Below are positions 46,001-56,704 of a DNA stretch of 64,000 nucleotides, piece after piece. The notes beneath the pieces were generated by a model. It worked only from the letters and a program-made list of their open reading frames with translations, searched no databases and had not been told where the DNA came from. The translations under genes and the position numbers were made by a program. Within the stretch, counting starts at the first letter, position 1. Each line of letters begins with the position of its first letter. Origin of the DNA: Gonium pectorale (Eukaryota > Chlorophyta > Chlorophyceae > Chlamydomonadales > Volvocaceae); contig LSYV01000015.1 of NCBI GenBank assembly GCA_001584585.1, positions 666,755 to 730,754 on the forward strand, written 5' to 3'.

Positions 46001-49000
46001 TGTCAATGACATCAATGAGGCTGCCGCTGCCGTCGCGGCTTCCGGGGTTGCTGGAGCGGCCTCCAGCACTGACCGGCGGACCAGCACAGACAGCTCCAGC
46101 GGCGTACAAGCCACTGGTGTCAGCGGCACCGCCAGCAGCACGGTCAGGGCCGGCAGCGGCGCTGCCTGTGGTATCAGAGGGATCGCCATCGGCTTGCGAG
46201 CGGCGTATACGTCAATGACAGGCGCAGCTAGACCCATGACAACATCCTCAATAGGCACCAGCTCGCCTTCTAGTGGCGGCACCGGTCAAACCGCCACTGT
46301 CACACGGGCCGTCGGCGCTTGCAGCGGTGCCGGCATGGGCAGCGGAGGCGCTGTTGTTGCCAGCACCGCTGCCGGTGCTGGCGGAAGCGACCTTTACCTC
46401 CGAGCCGGTAGCAGCGGTGTCGAGGCCAGGTTCAGCGCGTTACCATCTGGCAGCACACTCGGGAGCCGGCAACTGCCAGCGCAGCTGACAGCACCAGACA
46501 CAGTGTCGGCGGTCGCGTACAGCGGCAGCACCGGTGGGGGCAGTGGCGGGGGAGGCGGTAGCGGTGGGGCCCATGGCAAGAGCAGCGACACCACTGGCTG
46601 TGGAGATGGGCCGTGGGCGACCCCTGGTGCCCCGGCTGACGGAGCCTCTTCCAGGTTTGCTGCACATGCGGGCACGCCAGGCGGCCTCCGGGGCCAGGGG
46701 AGCGCGCGAGTGCCTGCGCCTTGCAGCAGCACCGACGACCCTGTGGCCGTAGCCGTTGCTGCGCTTTCTGCGGCGCCCTGCCAGATCAGCCGGTCGCAGC
46801 TGGAGCGGGGCTGGCATAAGCTGCAAGAGATTCTTCACCGCTTGAACGCGAAGCCGGTAGGCAGCCCCGGTCGCCGGCTTGCGACGCGCTGGAACCCCCA
46901 CTAGTATGGCTGTAGGGGCGGACTGAAAGCATGCTCGTGCGTCCGGAAATGGACTGCTGTCGGCGTTGCACCCCAGGGCCCGGGCGACTGACTGATGCCG
47001 ATGCTTGGAGCGCGGGCTCTGCAAGGTGTCTGCCTCTTGCGATTCAAAAGAGGTGCCACGACTTATGGAGCTCCTCTTGTGTCCTCCCGCGACAGGGTGA
47101 CTATCTGACACGGATTGTAATGGAGGACGCGGACCGCGGGTCGCTGCTCGCCGCCATACGAGAAGGCAAGCAGCTAGCGGCACAGGTTCCGTGCAGACTG
47201 CAGCCGCTAACCCCGACTAGGATACACGTCCGTAAATCCCTTTGCCGACATCCCTGTGTGGTTCGTGTTTCCTCCCCTGCCGTGTCCTGAGTGCAGGCGT
47301 GTTCTCGGGCGCTGCAGCGTCCAGCCTCGGTGTCAGCCGCGGCTACGGCCTGGGCAGGCTGCTGCTAACGGCTCTGGACATTGCGAGAGGGATGGCGCAC
47401 CTGCACGCCCACGCCGTGATACACGGAGACCTGAAGCCCTCCAACGTGCTGCTGAGGAGCGATTCACGGGACGCCCGCGGCTGGGTTGCGATGGTGCGCT
47501 GCCTCCCGCTTGCCTGCATTCACGATGCCGTCGATGCGCTGCCTGCCCTGTGGCGGCATGCCGGTGCGCGGGCTGCTGACAAGTGGACAGTGCACATCAG
47601 CCCAGCGTCGCATGTGTCCCTGCGATGCCGCTGCAAGGTGACAGGTGCACAGGTGATCTTGACAAACACGCTGCCCCTCACGGCCCCTAGGTTGCGGACT
47701 TTGGCCTGTCACGGATAGCACCCCGTGGAAGCCTGGAGGCTCCCGAGCCGAGTGGAACTGTGAGTGCGCGTAGCACCTGCCAGTCGTGCTCATGCGGCTG
47801 CACCCGAACTCTTATTCAGGGCCGCCTTCCGGCTGACCTGTCGGGCGGGCGTTCGACCTACAGGGCTCCGTAGTCTCATGTGGTCTACCCACGGCACTGA
47901 CCTGTGACGCCTCGCGCCAATACAGTCCACCGCCACATGACTACATGCCTGCAGGTGAACTTCATGGCACCTGAGGTGGTTGCTGGCAAGCGCTATCCGT
48001 CATCTGACGTGTATTCGTACGGCGTGCTGTTATGGCAGATGGCGACGGGGACGCCTCCCTATCAGGGGCTTCGCAGCATGCAGGTGGGCAGGGGCACGGA
48101 ATCTGGAGCGCAGCTGCGGTTCAGGGTCACATAGGCCCGCATGCCCCGGTGGGTGGGCTCCTCGGCCCCTGGGCCGGCTGGACGAACTTCGTAAGCACGC
48201 TCTCGGCACCCACTACCATCTCATCGAGTCGGTGACGACACTAGGCCCCGTGCCCCTTGTCGATGTTGCCACTCCTGTGCAGGTCATGATGGGCGTAATG
48301 ACGGTGCGTGGGCTTGCGGGGAGGCGTTGGGGCTGGTGTTTCTGTTGGTCGAGTCGTTTGCCGCATGAGTTGCTGTTCGTGGGTCTGCCTGCGCGTGTGC
48401 CTTAGCCGCCTGCCTAACGTGCTGGAGAATGGTGCTGTATGGCAGTGTTGGAAAGGAACAATGCATACGACGAGCGTAAGCGCGAAAGTGATGATGTCGT
48501 TGTATGGCAGTGTGTTACCGTCAAACATACGATCTCATATTTCCCTGCGTAACCTGCTGCTTCTGCAGGGAGAGCTTGGGCTGTCCGCGCCCTTGTCAAC
48601 GCACCCAAGGCTGGCGGCCCTCATGCACTCGTGCCTGGCGCACGCCCACACCGACCGCCCCTCCTTCCCAGCCATTGTCGACGAGCTGCAGGTGCTGCTA
48701 TTGCCCCTTGCTTCCAGAGTTGGTGCCGGCTGCTGCCTTGGGTCCCGTCATTGCTGGACGCTTTGCCATGCACACAGTACAATGCGCAATGGGTTGTTGG
48801 GCTGCCGTCTAGAATGCCAGAATGCCAGACTGCTCGACTGTTTGCCTCGCCTCGCTCGTCTGTTTGCAGCCTGTTTGCAGCCTGTCCACACGCACGCACA
48901 TTCGCATGACGTAACACAGTACAATGCGCGCAAAAGTGCGGGGCTCAGACGTGTTATCGGGTGCCGTACGCCGAGACGCCGTGCCGTGTACCCAACACTA

Positions 49001-51961
49001 CCGTACGCGTACTGCTGCGTCTCTTGTTACCTGTCGACGATCCGTATCGGCAGCCCGATGTTGCTGTGCTGCTGCCGCTGCTCTGATCGCCGCGTCATAC
49101 CCAATTGCTGCCTCCCGTCACTGGACAGGACATACTGCACGAACTGCACGGCCCTGAAGGCGCTGCGCCCTCCAGCGCACCCGTCTCTGCCGAGCCAGCC
49201 GGTCCAGTGTCCTCACGCCTCGTCGATACGGGGCCGGCCGCTGCCGAGGATTCGGCAACCAGCCTCGCTGCCTGCACAGCGGAACCCGTGGCTGCGTCCT
49301 TAGCGCCCGTGTCTGAGACCAGTGACGCTGCTGCCGCCGGATTGGACGCGGCCTCCGCAGCCGCTGCAGCTGCTGCGGCGGTGGCAGTCTTGGGCCCGGT
49401 GAGCAGTAACCCTGTGCGCCCTCCGCGCTGCTACCGCACGACACTCCTCGGTCCCTCAAGCATGGCCACAGGGTCTTCACCATCGTCCGGCACCGCCCTC
49501 TCTGGCAGCAACGTTACGCTGCCAGCAGCCAGTGCCACCGCCGGCAGTGGCCTGGGACCCGCTGCTGTCACCACGGTCACTTCGGCGCTGGCAGTGCCGC
49601 TTGCCGGTCCAGCGGCGGCGGGTACAAACCCGCATGGGCCAACCACAGGCGCAGAGGCCGAGCAGGCGTGGGATGACGCCGTTGCTGCGTTAGCATCTAC
49701 ATATTTTGCTGACGTGCCTGCTGGCGGAGATGATTTCGCGACAAAATGGAAGGCGGACGCCTTGCCGGTGGAAGCGGATGCCGGCTTGGTGTTCTTGGAC
49801 TCGAGCGAAGCCGGAGCCGACGCCTGGGCGAGCAGCCAACCGGCAACGACACCATTGATCAGCGCGCCGTCCATGGCCATCGCTTGGCTCCCCGCCTTGG
49901 CGACGCAGCCCGCCGACGCCAGCTCCAGGGCCGAGGACAACGACAATGGCCACAGCACCGCCCTTCATCCTGCCCCTCACCAACCGACGTTGCCGTTGCT
50001 GGACCAAGCCTGTCAGCCGCCCACCGCCATGGGCCCCTCAGCAGCTGCATCTGGGTCCATCGCCGCAACTGCCACGGTCCGGACCTCTGCCTTTCGCCAC
50101 TCCTCCGCCGCCGGTAGTCAGTTCCTCTCGTCACGGATGCTCCGCCGCCGATCCAGCTGGAGTGCGTCGGGTGCCTCGGGTGCCACGACGGCCCGCATCT
50201 CCCTGCAGCCCAGCTGGGCGCTTTTTGGCACTTCCGCCTCCTTGGAACTGGGCTCGGCCTCTCTGGTGAGGCCCTCCGGCTCCGCCTCGGGCGTGGGCGG
50301 TGTTGGCGTATGGCGAAGCAGCACCTGCGGCGCGTGGGAGATGGCAGGCAACAGGCAGGCAGCTTTTGTGGCCCCTGGCAGCGGTGTGGGAGCAGGAAGC
50401 GGCATGGACAGCGCAGGGCCAAGCAGCAACAGCGCCGCCAGCAACAGCGCCGGCAGGAGCTGCAGCAGCAGCGCGGGCGGCCGGGGTGGTGGCAACAGCA
50501 GTGGCTTGTACGGCAGCGCTGGTGGCCGGGGCGGCTTGCGGCTGGGAAGCGGCAGCGGGGGGCCGAATGCGGCGCCTTCCACCACTCCCGGCCAGGCACC
50601 GTCAGCCAGCGGTACGGGTCTGCATGCGGGACTAAAAACGGAGACCCGGCGCTGGGGGCAACCGATGCCGGGAAGCGCATGGTCCTCGGGGGGAGAACCG
50701 CCAGACCAGGAAAGGCCCATTGAGCTTGCGATGCAGCTCCTGCAGGTACGGCAGAGCGGCAGCGCGCGGTGCCGGTACCGGTAGGTCCCACAGGCGTGGG
50801 AAGGTGGGATGCTGCATATTGCGCACATCTTGGTAGGGGAACAGGATGCCCGCGTACGCAACTACACGCACGCCCTTACTTACATTGGGGCGGCACATGG
50901 CTAGGACGAGCGCTTGGCCACAGCGGATGCAGAGGGGCGCGCAGTATCCGTTATTGCATGCCCACAAGGTGCTGAGCGGTCAAGGCCTGCGCCGGCGACG
51001 ACAGGGGAGTGCTGCACGATGTGCCCCGACCATGCTTGCGGACGTACTGCTTTGTCGCACGCAAGACTTGGACACGTGTGCCGATGTGCTCCGCAAGAGT
51101 CGCGGGTGCGGCCGCAGTCGCCGGGCGGGGACAGTCGGCGGGCGGGGAGTGCGGGGGGAGGCGCCTGCTGGCAATCTGCAAGGCGGGATTCCGGCACGCA
51201 GTTACTCCCGCCCGCACTGCCCGCTTTCGAAGTACCTGACCGGTCCGCTGTCCCGCATGCCCACGCAGGAGGAGCAGTCGCCGCTACCGCCTCTGTCGCC
51301 GCCGCTGCACCGCTCGCCCTTCGCACTGACCTCTTCACACGTGGCTATCACTGCGGCCAGCGCAAACGTATGCGCCGGCAGTCTTGCAAGTGCAGGCGGC
51401 GGAGGCGGTGGTGCTTCCACCGCACCGGCCCTGCCGCCCATTCACGAGGAGCCCGCACTCTCCTTGCCGGGCAGCAATGCAAGCAGTATACACGGCGGCA
51501 AGGCAGCCACAGGCGGGGGCGTTTCGAGAAGCAGCGACGGCAGCGGCAGCCGCGCCATCATGAGCGCCCCAAGGACCGGTGACTGCGGCGGCGGCAGCAG
51601 TAGCGGCAACAGCACAGCTAGGATCGCCGCAGCGCTGGCGGCCACCACTGCTCCCCAGCTGGCAGCCGCAGCCACAGCCAGCCGCGCATCCTCTGGGGCA
51701 TACGGCGACCGGCTGGCAGCCGGTGGGCCGACACCGGCACAGCTGCACGCTCCTGAGGTGTACGGACTGGATCCGCTGTCGGCGCTACCAGGCCTGCTCC
51801 AGGCAGGACTTATAGTTCTTGGCGGCCGAGAGTCCGCGGCGGGTACAGATCCAGAGGTTCCGACAGCGGCAGAGCAAAGCGGCTCCCGTCGCAAACCCAG
51901 CAATGTCGTGAACTGCGTCGGTGCGAGCTCTGGCGACGAGCGCCGCAACGATGTGGCGTGA
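43064..51961 (+). CDS. Large TKL (MAPKKK/Raf-like) protein kinase
   Basis: Thirteen exons: 43064-43475, 43627-44330, 44427-44532, 44810-44937, 45099-46856, 47096-47165, 47297-47493, 47691-47759, 47955-48083, 48283-48303, 48569-48691, 49129-50745 and 51005-51961; about 2096 residues. Kinase motifs in order: QGSSARSVIYRG (Gly loop, only partly conserved), VCIKYI (Lys about 489), VVRTYGWHL, hinge IVMEDADRGSLLAAI (about 1042), HGDLKPSNVLL (Asp about 1104; HGD in place of HRD), VADFGLSR, FMAPEVV, SDVYSYGVLLWQM and DRPSF. A roughly 520-residue Ser/Ala/Thr/Gly-rich insertion separates beta-4 from the hinge. About 450 residues precede and 850 follow the kinase domain, mostly disordered. Such expanded TKL kinases are common in volvocine algae. 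The first and last exon starts are the weakest calls. The intron 47166-47296 appears to be GC-AG. Substrates are unknown. Confidence 0.85.
48445..48505. repeat. Dispersed family A repeat, copy 3, within a kinase intron
   Basis: Lies in intron 48304-48568. Core atacgacgagcgtaagcgcg followed by aaagtgatg, as in the other copies. Flanked by the 13-base direct repeat tgtatggcagtgt (48436-48448 and 48501-48513). Confidence 0.8.
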
Positions 51962-54872
51962 AGCCGCCTTGCGGCGCCCGGTGCAAGCCCCAGGTGGCCT
52001 AGCTTGGGTTTTTGCTGCTGTGCGCTTGACGGTCTGCAGCTCGGAGGATGGAGCGCTTGCATCATGCATAGGCATCGGGCTTGCATTGTCGTGCACGCAG
52101 GGCTCAGAAGTGCGTCCTTGAAACGGCTCTGCCCCAGGGCAAGTCATGGGTAAGACAGGCCGCGGCGTCGGTACGAGTGGGTGAAGAAAGTTTGGCTGTC
52201 TGGACGCTGAACGACTTGAAAGATAGTGCGAGATATTTCCATGGTCGGGCCTGTTGGGGTCAATTCCAATGTCCGTATATTTGCTTCGCCGCATGACTTC
52301 CGGGCCCGGACGAGGCCGGCCCCTGGAGCAGCTCGACCCACACACACTCACTACTCTGAATATCGGAACGGCCTTCACGCCGGTGTTAGTAAACTGTGGC
52401 AACGGGCTCGAACAAATGCGCATCGGTTGCATGTGTGAGCTATAGCTGTTCGAATGCTGTGGGGACGGCTGGGTGCTGGGCGTCCCGGGTTACGGTCGCT
52501 CTCTTCTCACGGGTCACCGTTTGTGAGGATTCAAACGTGGCCATGAGGCCTTGTCAGAGCTGTTGCTCTGCGCGTATTGTGACGCTTGCTGCTGCGGTCT
52601 CGGAGCCGTGGATCCCCCAGCGGGCATGCGTGCTTTGCCGGTCTTTACTTCCAGGGGGTTACGTTGTTCCGTGCCGGTTCAACACGCATGCTGAAGCTTC
52701 CCCCAATGGGCCATTCTCAAACACTGGCAGAGGCCCGGGGATCGGTTTTGTCAAGTGCTGTGTGGAAACTGCCACGCGATTGGATTGCGCTGTTTTGTTT
52801 GGTGGGCGTTAGACTGTGGTCCTGTGAGCCTGGATACGCCCAGGCAATCCATCGCCCTGTGAGAAGGCTCCGGGGCGAGCGAGGCGACTCCTGTGTTGGC
52901 AGGGTTCTTTACGGATCGGACCATGGAACCAACGATATACTGCCAACGCGCACTACGCATTTTGCATCAGTACTTCATGTGGGATATTTCAATGGGTGGG
53001 AGACGTCGAGGAATGTTATGCTACTCCGTAACAATCATTTCCACGTGTGTGGGCTGTTCGCGCTGGCCATACTACGTTACTTGGAGACCATGCACGTTGC
53101 GGGCCATTTCCTCAACTTGCGCCCGTGTTTCATTGGGCCTTCGAGCCTCTCCTGAAGATGTGTGCATGCCTGGATAGCCATGTAGATGTGGTACCGAGCG
53201 GTTATCCCTACGTGGCGAGCGATGCCAAGTGAATAATGCCCAACGGTATGCAATGCATCCCGCAAGTGGTTGTTGGCTTCTTTGCATGGGGCCAGGATGG
53301 GCCTCTCTTTGTGTCTTGGGTCGGAGATGGGATGCAAGGACCGTAGTGCCCGGGCCCGCGGCTCTACCTTGGCGAAACCGGGTTTGTGCAATCCTTCAAT
53401 GCAGGGGGGCAGGTTGCGTTGCACGAGGGAGCGCGGCCTGCTGCGGCTTCTGTTGCCCACTTGGTAAGGCTCTGTCCTTGCTTAAGGAACAGGTCACGAA
53501 TTGCACCTAGGTATGTGTTTACGCCCGGCCGTGAGCCAAAGCGTGGGTGGGGCTGCGACAGCGGACCTGCGGCCCATACGCAGCTGCCACACAGTGTTTT
53601 GGGGAACTCTCGTCCGGGTCCCTGCGGCATGTCCCTGCGCCAGTTCCTTCGGCCGGGTCATTGAGCAATATTGAGCCAGGTCCGTTTTTGGACAAGTACC
53701 GGTGGGCGCCGCTAGGGCCGCGCATCCGCACGGTCTGTTGTCGTTCGGGAGCCGCATCCCATGCGTCTGCGGAGGTTGACAGAAGCTTGAGATGCAGCTG
53801 TTGTGCAGCTCGCTTGCAGCAGACGTTGTTGCCTTGTAGTGGCAGGCGCCAAGTTGCAGAAGGGAGCGGAGGCCTTAAAGGTATTGCCGCCATACTGTAC
53901 CTAGTCTAATTGCGCCTAGTGGCATGTACCGTGCCCTCCACCTTGACTCTGCCGAGCGTTGCACGATCTGCGACTCCTGTTTCGCCTTTCTATATTGTTT
54001 CTTGTTATAATCAGTATCAGCCGCGCAGCCAAGAATGCATCCTGGCCATCAGCCCACCCAAGTTACCCAGACCGGGTCCTCCCATTAAATACCAGAACGC
54101 CATATGCACTGTATGCACACGCTGGAGTGTGAGGTGCACCATGTAATGAGCTGCGATTCTGACGGAAGACGCAGAAATTGTCGTATGCGGGGACAAAGTA
54201 TCGGGGGCCCACCTTCGCCACTAACCATGCAGCATAATGTCAATGTGTACGGCATGGCTACGGGCGAGGGGGGGGGGTTACGCGCAAAGGGCGTGAGGAT
54301 CATGCCCTCGCGGAACGGACTGGGAATACAACATCATGGGAGGAGCTGAATGGCGGCAGTTGGCTGGGGTGCCTAGAGAAGTCGTATCACGGCTTGATGC
54401 TTGAGGGGCGGTGTGCTTCGCTGTGGTGGCTGGTGGGTTCGCAGTTTGCCGGCCGTGAATCCAGGCACTAGGCAGGAGCTCGCGAGCGGTGGGGGCTGAG
54501 GCTTGTGCTGTCACTGTGAGCGCCTTCCATGACATAGGATTGGAGTGCGCGTTGTTTGCGCTGCATCGACTGGTAGACCGTGTTTGGCAGTGCAACAAAG
54601 CGCGACATTCGCCCTCACTGTACACGTTGCCACCAGGTGCGGGTTACGTGGTATGGCGTGACTGCTCGAAGCTGCAATACATGCATCTATGCGCTTCGTT
54701 CATCCGTCACAGAAGCACCCTCTACACTGCCAGCTGTCCCGACCGGCACATTGCTCTGGCCGCACGCCGCACCGGGTTTGCCACCTCTACAATTTGCTCA
54801 CCAGGTAACCTCGCCGCAACCCACACCGGGCGGCCCGTCTGCTCGACTCCGGCGCCCGCCATGCCCTATCTC
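51962..54872. other. Kinase 3' flank and spacer, no gene seen
   Basis: About 2.9 kb without a recognisable exon chain. The longest ORF, 52586-53155, has no domain-like motifs. The first plus-strand TGTAA noticed is at 54142-54146, unusually far from the kinase stop. Confidence 0.45.
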
Positions 54873-54969
54873 CGGCGCCCTACTGGAAACGTCACACCTT
54901 CGGGTGTGTTGAAAAGGAAGACGCATACGACGAGCGTAAGCGCGAAAGTGATGGCGTCGGTGTAGGACC
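54873..54969 (+). repeat. Composite repeat: family B core joined to family A core
   Basis: 54873-54908 carries the family B core (ggcgccctactggaaacg ... ccttcgggtgtgt) directly followed by the family A core (tgttgaaaaggaagacgc, atacgacgagcgtaagcgcg, gtgtaggacc). This is the only place where both occur together, suggesting they are parts of one element. Confidence 0.75.
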
Positions 54970-56704
54970 TACTGGTGTGTATTCCGTTCCCAGGTGGCCT
55001 CCCCCTCTCTGTTTTGCTTTTTAGGGGCTCGTCCAGCATAGCGCTGACCCGTGGGTCAGCTTCCCGTGATGGGGTCGCACAGGATAGATAGAGAGCCACT
55101 CGGTTAGAGCCTATCCATTCCTCTTTTGCCTACTCGACTCTCCTGCACGTACGCATACATTGAAAAACAAACAGGCCTTTTACTTGATGATACTTCGTTG
55201 TTCAGGTGCAGGGTACGGCAAATATTTGCGGATGCCACCTCTCCGGCAACGCGTCTTCATACGTGACATGGCTCGAGCTAGCGATGCCACCAAGTGATGA
55301 CGTGTTGGCAATGCCCTTGGCACCGGCAACCAATGCACGTTCGCTTTTGTAGCAATAACACAGAAACAGAAACAGGGAAACTACCTCCACGGACAAACAC
55401 ACCCGAAGGCGCGGCGTTTCCGGCAGGGCGCCTGGGTACAAGGCATGGTGGGCGAAGAATCCGCGCGGTTCGGGCCAGTGAAAGAGTTACCTGGCAAAGT
55501 GTAGACGGAAGCCTGTCGTTTCCATCAGTCCATCGGCGGCCAGCGGACACAGCGGTTACTAGACCCGAGGGCGCCCAGTCCCGCCAACCCGACCCACCAA
55601 GTGGCTTGATACAGACCTGGAAAGGATGACAGCGGGAATGTAGCCTGCATGCATGGGACGCGCCCTTGCAGGCCAGCGCACTTCCTTTTTCAGTGTCAGT
55701 ACCTGCAGTATTTCGTTTGCTTTAATCAAATACATTCCCGGAGTGCTTGGATTGGCTCATGGGGCCCCTGATGGGGCCTCACAGAGAGAGTGAGTGGCGG
55801 TGGGCTTCGTGGATCGACGGTGCCCACGTCGACCAGCTGCTGTCAGTCTAGGTTGGGCACATAAGGAAGGGGATCGCCTTGAAATTGTGTGGGTTGACTG
55901 GGCGTCGGGTGCAGCAATGGCGCGGCTTCAGGGGCGTGGGAAGGGTGTTGTGCACGCCTGCACTCGCCCGCTGCCATCCCGCATTTTGCGCAGCCCGTCG
56001 AGTGGCGGAGTTGGTATACATACAATGCGTGGCTAGCTGCCCGCGTGACTGCCCGCCTCGCGCATTGGTGCAGCATTTCTTTTGCGCGTCAGGTTACAAC
56101 CTTGCCACCACGCGATGACGAGTATACACACACTGACACGCCGCAGACACTGCTGCGGGACGACAAGGTTAATGCCGCGCATGCATTGACGCTTGTCCGT
56201 AATAGCAGCAACGGGTAGGTCTAGTCCTCTTGAATTTGGAGGGAGTCACAAAGCAGCGACTCGTGAGACGATCACATCTACGATAACATCGAACACTTCA
56301 AAACACTTGAGTTGCTTTGAGAAGCTTAATCAATGTGCGGTCATGCGACTTGTCCGGCAGAAGGCCTCGTCACCTTGCCGATCTGGGCATTCAGGCGCAT
56401 TCTGCACGCAACAAAAGTGGTTTGCGAACTGAATTGTGCGGTAGATTAGCGTAGGCGGTTCGAGCCTAACTTGCCATTTGCTTGCACGGGTAACGCCAAC
56501 ACGCAACGTGTGAGACTGTTGCGGGACTCCTGGATAGTTCATAATTGATACTGCAATATTCGTGTAGATTTTGCTTCGGACGCTTGCCTCAGTGCACGGA
56601 GCGTGGCGGCGATGCTCGGTGCGAACGCTTACTTTTGCAGCTCGCCCGCGCGGAGGCTGGAAAGCTGATAGTGGTACACCAATACTGCAGGCTTGCAAGG
56701 GCAA
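54970..56704. other. Upstream region of the ketoacyl synthase gene
   Basis: Apart from the family B copy at 55396-55440, I see no gene. It should hold the promoter and 5' UTR of the gene starting at 56705. ORFs here lack splice support. Confidence 0.4.
55396..55440 (-). repeat. Dispersed repeat family B, copy 3 (inverted)
   Basis: acacacccgaaggcgcggcg then tttccggcagggcgcc is the reverse complement of the family B core at 54873. Confidence 0.65.

Noticed and set aside
48436..48513. 13-base direct repeat tgtatggcagtgt flanking the intronic family A copy, as a target-site duplication
   Set aside because: The right copy begins inside sequence shared with other family A members, so it is not a clean duplication of host sequence; a local tandem duplication is as likely.
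49859..50791. 310-codon minus-strand ORF
   Set aside because: Shadow of the phase-consistent kinase exon 49129-50745.
52586..53155. 189-codon plus-strand ORF in the spacer
   Set aside because: No domain motif, no splice continuity and composition unlike neighbouring coding exons.
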